DNA from: Gammaproteobacteria bacterium
Lineage (GTDB): Bacteria > Pseudomonadota > Gammaproteobacteria > Thiohalospirales > Thiohalospiraceae
DNA length: 10,841 nucleotides
Direction: 5' to 3'
NCBI GenBank assembly: GCA_011322575.1
Contig: DRMK01000200.1
Span: 1-10,841 of the forward strand
A program made the position numbers and the translations under genes. Positions 6,419 through 10,841 of this stretch are shown piece after piece. The notes under the pieces are model-generated. The model did no database searches and had not been told where the DNA came from. It was given only the letters and a program-made list of their open reading frames with translations. Numbering within the stretch: the stretch's first letter is position 1; each line of letters starts with the position of its first letter.

Positions 6419-9067
6419 TCAGTCGGATTTGTCCGGCATCGCGGCAGCGGCTGGCTTGCCGCCGGCCGGGCCTGCCCCCTGCGGTGCGGCGCTGACCACA
6501 TCCTTCTGCCGATCCGCCTTTGCCGCGGCTGGTTCATCGCCGGCGGATGCGGGCCTGGAGCTCTTCTCCCCGGCGCCCTTCTCGCTCCGCGCCGCAACGC
6601 GACGCGGGCGGCGCGCGGGTTTTTTCGCGGCATCCCCTCTGGAGCCCGGCTCCGCAGCCTGTTGCGGCTCCGCGGCTGCGTCGGGCTTGCCCCCCGTGCC
6701 GCCCTCCTCCTTGCCGGAGCTCCCGGAGCCGCCCGACCGCCTGCGTGAAGGTTTCTCTCCCCCTCCTTCGCTTGCCGGGGCGGTGGCTCCCGCCTTTCCG
6801 CCATCGGGTATGGACCTGGTCCCCGGCGGCGCCTCGCCGGCGGGCGAAACCTCTGCCACCGCACGGGCTCTGTAGCCTTTCTCACCAGCAACGCTTCCCT
6901 CAGCCGGACCAGTGCTCTCCCTTTTGCCGGAGCGCTTCCGGGTGGTTCTTCCGGACTCACCCTCCACCGCCGGGGCAGCTGGTTCGGCCCCCTTGGCAGC
7001 CTGCCTGGTCGCAGCCGTGCTCTCCTCTTTCCCCTGCCGCGCTTCACCGGCCGAAGCGCTCTCTGGCGCAGCCGCCTCGCGGTTGGAGGAGCGACGTCTG
7101 CGCCCGCCACGCCGGCCCCGGCTGCCTGCTGGGCTGCGCGTGGCCTTCTTCTCTCCTTCCTTCCCCTCGCCGTTTTCCTCAGCAGCGGGCTGCCTGGCAG
7201 CCGGCTTCCGTTTTGCTCCGGATTTGCGCCCGTTGGACGACTGGGAACGCCGGCCACCCGAACCCTTGCCGCGGCGGCGCGGGGCGTGCCCGGAGTCCGG
7301 GGCCTCCTGGCTGTCCGGCTGGGGCGCGGCGCTCTCCTTTTCAGCTGTGCTGTCACGCTGGACGCCCCCCGCCAGCAGCGCGAAGAGACGTTTTATGGGT
7401 CCCGGTTTCTCCTCCCTGGTACCGGTATCGGGGGTATCATCCGCCACGCGCGGCAGCGCCGGGGGAACCACCGCCTTTACCGCCGGCTGCTCCGCGCTGG
7501 CGGCGCGCAGCGGCGCACTGCTCTGGGGAACGGCAGCCTTCTCCGGAACACCCGCCAACTTGTAGCTGGGCTGACCGCCCCGGTCGCCGCGGACCTCCTC
7601 CACGCGCAGGCGCGTCACCTCGTAATGGGGCAGCACCAGGTTCTTGTCCGGGACAAGCGTCACCGAGATCCCCAGCCGGTTTTCAATGGAGTTGATGATC
7701 TGCCGTTTCTCGTTGAGCAGGAAGGTAGCCACTTCGACCGGCAGCCGCGCCACCACGCGACCGGTTTTTTCCTTCATCGCCTCCTCCTCCACGATGCGCA
7801 GGATCGAGAGGGAGAGGGACTCCACGCTGCGGATGGTCCCGCTGCCGTCGCACTGGGGACAGACCACCTGGCTAGACTCACCAAGGGACGGACGCAACCG
7901 CTGGCGTGACATCTCCAGCAGGCCAAAGCGCGAGATGCGCCCCACCTGCACCCTCGCACGGTCCATCTTGAGGGACTCCTTGAGCCGGCCCTCCACCTCC
8001 CGCTGGTTGCGGCTGGAGTTCATGTCGATGAAGTCGATCACAATCAGGCCGCCCAGATCGCGCAGGCGCAGCTGACGGGCAATCTCTTCGGCCGCCTCGA
8101 GATTGGTGTTCAGGGCGGTCTCCTCGATGTCGCTCCCCTTGGTGGCGCGCGCCGAGTTGATGTCAATGGAAACCAGCGCCTCGGTACGGTCAATGACGAT
8201 GGATCCCCCGGAGGGCAGCCGCACGTTGCGCTGAAAGGCGGACTCGATCTGGCTCTCCACCCGGTAGCGGCTGAACATGGGAATGGGATCCTGGTAGAGC
8301 TTGACCTTCTGCAGGTTGTGCGGCATCACCTGCTGCACGAACTCCCGCGCCTGCTCGTAGATTCCCGGTTCGTCGATCAGGATCTCGCCAATATCGGGGC
8401 GCATGTAGTCCCGAATGGCGCGGATCACCACGTTGCTCTCCTGGTAGATCAGAAACGGCGCCGGGCGTTCGGTGCTCGCCTTTTCGATGGAGCGCCAGAG
8501 GTTGACCAGGTAGTCGAGATCCCACTGCAGCTCCTCGACACTCTTGCCCACCCCGGCGGTGCGCACGATGAGACCCATATCTTCCGGCACCACCAGCTCG
8601 CTCATCGCCTGGCGGATTTCGCTGCGCATCTCCCCCTCGATACGCCTCGACACCCCTCCCGCCCGCGGGTTGTTGGGCATCAGCACCAGGTAGCGCCCGG
8701 CCATGCTGATGAAGGTGGTCAGGGCGGCACCCTTGTTGCCTCGCTCCTCCTTCTCCACCTGCACTACCAGCTCCTGCCCTTCCTTCAGGACATCCTTGAT
8801 CTGCACCTTGGCGCCGGCCTCGGGGGTGGTGCTGAAGTAGCTGCGGGAGATCTCTTTCAGCGGGAGAAAACCATGGCGTTCCGCGCCGTAGTCCACGAAC
8901 GCCGCCTCGAGACTGGGCTCGATGCGGGTAATTTTCCCCTTGTAGATATTGGATTTCTTCTGTTCGCGGGTGGAAGTTTCTATGTCCAGATCGTACAGCC
9001 GCTGGCCATCTACCAGGGCGACCCGCAACTCCTCTGGCTGAGTTGCGTTGAACAGCATTCTTTTCAT
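6419..9067 (-). CDS. rne: Ribonuclease E
   Basis: An 882-residue endoribonuclease central to mRNA decay and rRNA/tRNA processing and the usual scaffold of the RNA degradosome at the inner membrane. The N-terminal half (1 to about 510) follows E. coli RNase E closely: identical first residues MKRML, the S1 RNA-binding domain at about 38-120, the 5'-sensor region with GLIVRTAGVGKS at 165-176, and the DNase I-like catalytic site with D302 in SIDINSARATKG and D345 in IVIDFIDM. The zinc-link is CPQC at 403-406. PGPIKRLFALLAGG at 555-568 resembles the amphipathic membrane-targeting helix. The tail from 570 to 882 is low-complexity Ala/Gly/Glu/Arg, with Arg-rich patches near 596-664, 708-716 and 816-826 that probably bind RNA. 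I cannot identify enolase- or PNPase-binding segments in it. The tail is shorter than in E. coli (1061 residues). No good ribosome binding site precedes the ATG. A long leader lies upstream. Confidence 0.97.
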   Translation of the reverse strand: MKRMLFNATQPEELRVALVDGQRLYDLDIETSTREQKKSNIYKGKITRIEPSLEAAFVDYGAERHGFLPLKEISRSYFSTTPEAGAKVQIKDVLKEGQELVVQVEKEERGNKGAALTTFISMAGRYLVLMPNNPRAGGVSRRIEGEMRSEIRQAMSELVVPEDMGLIVRTAGVGKSVEELQWDLDYLVNLWRSIEKASTERPAPFLIYQESNVVIRAIRDYMRPDIGEILIDEPGIYEQAREFVQQVMPHNLQKVKLYQDPIPMFSRYRVESQIESAFQRNVRLPSGGSIVIDRTEALVSIDINSARATKGSDIEETALNTNLEAAEEIARQLRLRDLGGLIVIDFIDMNSSRNQREVEGRLKESLKMDRARVQVGRISRFGLLEMSRQRLRPSLGESSQVVCPQCDGSGTIRSVESLSLSILRIVEEEAMKEKTGRVVARLPVEVATFLLNEKRQIINSIENRLGISVTLVPDKNLVLPHYEVTRLRVEEVRGDRGGQPSYKLAGVPEKAAVPQSSAPLRAASAEQPAVKAVVPPALPRVADDTPDTGTREEKPGPIKRLFALLAGGVQRDSTAEKESAAPQPDSQEAPDSGHAPRRRGKGSGGRRSQSSNGRKSGAKRKPAARQPAAEENGEGKEGEKKATRSPAGSRGRRGGRRRRSSNREAAAPESASAGEARQGKEESTAATRQAAKGAEPAAPAVEGESGRTTRKRSGKRESTGPAEGSVAGEKGYRARAVAEVSPAGEAPPGTRSIPDGGKAGATAPASEGGGEKPSRRRSGGSGSSGKEEGGTGGKPDAAAEPQQAAEPGSRGDAAKKPARRPRRVAARSEKGAGEKSSRPASAGDEPAAAKADRQKDVVSAAPQGAGPAGGKPAAAAMPDKSD

Positions 9068-9128
9068 CTAGTCGTACTCTGCACACCCCGGCCCGTACAG
9101 GTTGTAACCTGGGGAGCGCTGCGCCAGG

Positions 9129-9290
9129 GCCAGGCCGACGCGGGAAGCGAGCCAGCCACCGGGGGCTCCGGCCGTTCCGGAAGAGTACTTCTCACCAAAA
9201 CCGCGGAACGACAGACCTCCCGGCCCGTTCCCCCGACCGACTGTATAGGCCGCTCCCCCGGCGGCCTCCTTCATGGCCGCCAGGCCGACG
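9129..9290. repeat. Pair of 12-bp direct repeats in the rne leader
   Basis: GCCAGGCCGACG occurs at 9129-9140 and again at 9279-9290, 150 bp apart in the same orientation. The flanks are not alike, so this is not a larger duplication. In GC-rich DNA a chance match of this length is possible. Confidence 0.5.
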
Positions 9291-9421
9291 ACAATTTCGC
9301 CTGGTACCGGAGTACGGGGGCTCTCCCCCGCCTTCGGCGTTCAAACCCTGGACAGTTCTGCTCGACCGCAATGGTTATACGGGAGCGTGCACTATCGGTT
9401 CGCTCATGGACGGGCCGAGCG

Positions 9422-9451
9422 AAAAAAGCCCCTGCCGCGCGACGGCGCGGC
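9422..9451 (-). terminator. Terminator-like hairpin with U6 inside the rne leader
   Basis: Read on the minus strand, GCCGCGC (9451-9445), loop CGTC and GCGCGGC (9440-9434) form a perfect 7-bp GC stem. After AGGGGC a run of six T follows (9427-9422). The six-base gap between stem and T-run is longer than in textbook intrinsic terminators. It lies about 80-105 nt after the predicted rne transcription start, so it could stop a share of the transcripts or end a small RNA. On the plus strand no T-run follows the hairpin. Confidence 0.45.
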
Positions 9452-9534
9452 GTTTGCTGGTTCGGAGCGTTGCCGGACCAGCGCTGTAAACCTCTCTCCC
9501 ACCATACTCCATACATCGGTGGCGAGCGACGAAG

Positions 9535-9563
9535 AGTGTATCAGTAACTACCATACACTTCAA
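9535..9563 (-). promoter_or_regulatory. Candidate rne promoter with an embedded dyad
   Basis: On the minus strand TTGAAG (9563-9558) and TACACT (9540-9535) are spaced by exactly 17 bp, each with four of six sigma-70 consensus bases. The same span holds a perfect dyad, AGTGTAT (9535-9541) and ATACACT (9553-9559), separated by 11 bp, which overlaps both promoter elements and would suit a repressor. CCATAC, partly in this dyad, recurs at 9502-9507, 9509-9514 and 9551-9556. No known regulator consensus was recognised. Confidence 0.45.
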
Positions 9564-9757
9564 TTGTGGGTGCTACGTCGTTATGGAATAACCGGTTCTC
9601 CCTCTGCCGGCGCCCGTTGAACTTCCCGACCATGTTGCGCTACCATGCCGGTGAGGTTGCCCGGCCCTAAAACTTCCATAACGGGTTCCGATATTAGCGG
9701 AACAGTCGGCAATTTCTCCTCCAGACAACAGACACTCCTCAGGCAAACGACCCGGCG
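9564..9757 (+). promoter_or_regulatory. Upstream region of the S8 protease gene
   Basis: This stretch carries weak plus-strand promoter-like hexamers TTGTGG (9564-9569) and AATAAC (9587-9592) with a 17-bp spacer. It also has an inverted repeat GTTCCG/CGGAAC at 9685-9703 with a 7-base AT-rich centre. TTCCATAACG occurs at 9674-9683 and inverted at 9579-9588. No strong ribosome binding site is visible before the ATG at 9758. No gene is evident in it. Confidence 0.3.
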
Positions 9758-10841
9758 ATGCATATCAAACTCCTGGCGCTGCTCTCTCTGGCCCTCGCGG
9801 TGGCGGGCTGCGGAGATGGTTCTACCCAGCCGGAGAGCGCAGCAACGTTCGATCTTGCGGGGGAGATCACCGCAGCAAAGGGGGTCTGGGTAGACAGCGA
9901 CAGTAACGACCCCGACGCGCAACGCTCGGATAACAGCAGCCCGGAGAGCGCCCAGCAGCTTTCCAACCCGGCGCTGGTGGGTGGATTCGTCGACGAGATG
10001 GCGGACAAGGAAGACTGGTACCGTGTCACCCTCGCCAAGGGCCAGGCAGTCACCCTTTTCATCAGCGACCGGCAAGAGGGCATCGATCTGGACCTGAAAC
10101 TGGTTCGCAGCAACGGCGGTGCCGCGGGAGGGGAGGCGGCCGCCATCTCCGACAGTCCCGATCAGGCGACAGAGTCCGTCCGGGTTCCGCAGACCGGAGA
10201 ATATCTCGTAAAGGTTAGCGCTTTCGCGGGAAGTTCCAACTATTTGCTCACCATCGGGCGGCCCGCCCGGCTCGCCGGGGCGGAGTTCCAGCCGGAGGAT
10301 GATTTTGTACCAGGTGATGTGATCGTGCGCCTGCGCGAACCATACAACCGGAGTGGTTCCCGGCAGATGCTGGCGGCCTCCGCCGGGCTGGTGCCAAAGG
10401 GAGGAGCGCCTGGGCGCGCCATGCTGTTCTCCCTCCCCGGTACGGGGCGGGCAAGCGCAGCGTCGATCCAGGATCAGAAGGAGCTGAAACGCAGAACCAT
10501 CGCCATGGTACGGGCGCTGCGGGAGCGTCCTGAGGTGGAGTATGCCGAACCCAACTACATACGGCGCCCCCTGGCCATCCCCAACGATGAGCTGTATCCC
10601 GGACAGTGGAACCTCCAGCTGCTCAATCTGCCCCAGGCGTGGGAGGTGACCGGCAACATAACCCGCGACAGGGAGGTGATCGTGGCGGTGGTGGATACCG
10701 GAGTATTCATGCAGCACCCCGACCTGAAGGCCAATCTGCTTGCTACCGGATACGACTTCATCAGCACCCCGTCGATAGCCGTGGACGGGGACGGCATCGA
10801 TCCCGATCCGAACGATCCCGGTGACGGTGAATCACCGGCGG
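9758..10841 (+). CDS. S8 family (subtilisin-like) serine protease lipoprotein, partial
   Basis: An open frame running off the right edge; 361 residues are visible and the C-terminus is missing. Residues 1-18 are a lipoprotein signal with box VAGC (Cys18; Gly at +2 favours the outer membrane). About 60-167 looks like a bacterial pre-peptidase (PPC-type) beta domain, with the typical ADKEDWYRVTLAKGQAVTLF at 82-101 and TGEYLVKVS at 146-154. About 183-268 resembles an inhibitor I9-type propeptide: VPGDVIVRL, then ALRERPEVEYAEPNY. The peptidase domain begins near 275 (NDELYPGQWNLQLLN) and contains catalytic D313 in VAVVDTGVFMQHPDL. The catalytic His and Ser must lie beyond the window. An acidic DGDGIDPDPNDPGDGE at 343-358 could bind calcium. 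The start is chosen from the signal peptide; no strong ribosome binding site is seen. It is divergent from rne, where E. coli has rluC. Confidence 0.9.
   Translation, partial: MHIKLLALLSLALAVAGCGDGSTQPESAATFDLAGEITAAKGVWVDSDSNDPDAQRSDNSSPESAQQLSNPALVGGFVDEMADKEDWYRVTLAKGQAVTLFISDRQEGIDLDLKLVRSNGGAAGGEAAAISDSPDQATESVRVPQTGEYLVKVSAFAGSSNYLLTIGRPARLAGAEFQPEDDFVPGDVIVRLREPYNRSGSRQMLAASAGLVPKGGAPGRAMLFSLPGTGRASAASIQDQKELKRRTIAMVRALRERPEVEYAEPNYIRRPLAIPNDELYPGQWNLQLLNLPQAWEVTGNITRDREVIVAVVDTGVFMQHPDLKANLLATGYDFISTPSIAVDGDGIDPDPNDPGDGESPA

Larger units (their letters stand above)
9068..9528 (-). promoter_or_regulatory. Probable long structured 5' leader of rne
   Basis: If transcription starts near 9528 from the promoter described separately, the rne leader is about 460 nt, comparable to the 361-nt leader through which E. 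coli RNase E controls its own mRNA. Visible stems are 9456-9482 (10 bp on the plus strand with one T-G pair; in the rne transcript 6 bp, one C-A mismatch, then 3 bp), 9434-9451 (7 bp), CGGGGG/CCCCCG at 9315-9330, a 7-bp GGCGGCC/GGCCGCC stem at 9260-9281 with an 8-base loop, and TCCGG/CCGGA at 9167-9181. AGAGTAC just upstream of the rne start (9074-9080) is complementary to 9182-9188. Autoregulation is inferred from the family. I could not align the stems with the known E. coli hp2/hp3 elements. Confidence 0.5.

Noticed and set aside
6520..7695. A 391-codon plus-strand open frame, and others overlapping rne
   Set aside because: They are antisense to the low-complexity GC-rich tail of rne, rich in Pro/Arg/Ser/Cys, with no recognisable domain.
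9331..9350. tRNA-like GTTCAAACCC
   Set aside because: The flanking bases do not pair into a T-arm, and no acceptor or anticodon stem can be formed around it.
9645..9893. An 82-codon plus-strand frame overlapping the start of the S8 protease
   Set aside because: It is out of frame with the protease, whose lipoprotein signal and domains are clear.
1..10841. CRISPR arrays, insertion sequences, attachment sites
   Set aside because: No regularly spaced repeats, transposase-like coding or terminal inverted repeats were seen.

Overview
The window looks like chromosomal DNA of a GC-rich gammaproteobacterium. RNase E starts with the same residues as the E. coli enzyme and is nearly colinear with it through the catalytic half. 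RNase HII, the type II beta-carbonic anhydrase and LpxB are also of proteobacterial type. The gnnA-gnnB pair next to lpxB recalls Acidithiobacillus and various environmental (for example sulfur-oxidising) proteobacteria more than enterics. This placement is inference; the sequence does not name a species.

Layout. (1) 21-1763, minus strand: a compact operon nlpC/P60 lipoprotein - rnhB - can, read leftwards from a recognisable promoter near 1796-1823. (2) 1764-2060: divergent intergenic region. (3) 2061-6358, plus strand: a tightly packed operon gnnA - gnnB - lpxB - small lipoprotein - endonuclease I family protein. Junctions overlap by 4, 14 and 4 nt, and the last gap is 3 nt. (4) 6359-6418: a perfect 9-bp stem-loop between convergent genes. 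(5) 6419-9067, minus strand: rne, full length, with a normal catalytic half and an Ala/Gly/Arg-rich disordered tail. (6) 9068-9757: about 690 bp without a clear gene. It holds a candidate rne promoter, a long structured leader with a terminator-like hairpin plus U6, and the upstream region of the next gene. (7) 9758 to the right edge, plus strand: the N-terminal 361 residues of an S8 (subtilisin-like) lipoprotein protease, cut by the window end.

How the genes work together. GnnA (oxidation) and GnnB (transamination) are predicted to turn UDP-GlcNAc into its 3-amino analogue, the precursor of lipid A with amide-linked acyl chains at the 3-positions. LpxB then joins the acylated monosaccharides into the disaccharide. 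The genes on both sides of this cassette encode exported proteins (NlpC/P60 peptidase, small lipoprotein, endonuclease I), so the neighbourhood is biased towards the cell envelope. Two housekeeping genes (rnhB, can) and the RNA degradosome enzyme are interspersed. The most interesting points are the 3-amino lipid A cassette, the exported genes coupled to it, the attenuator- or sRNA-like start of the rne leader, and the unusual domain order of the S8 protease.
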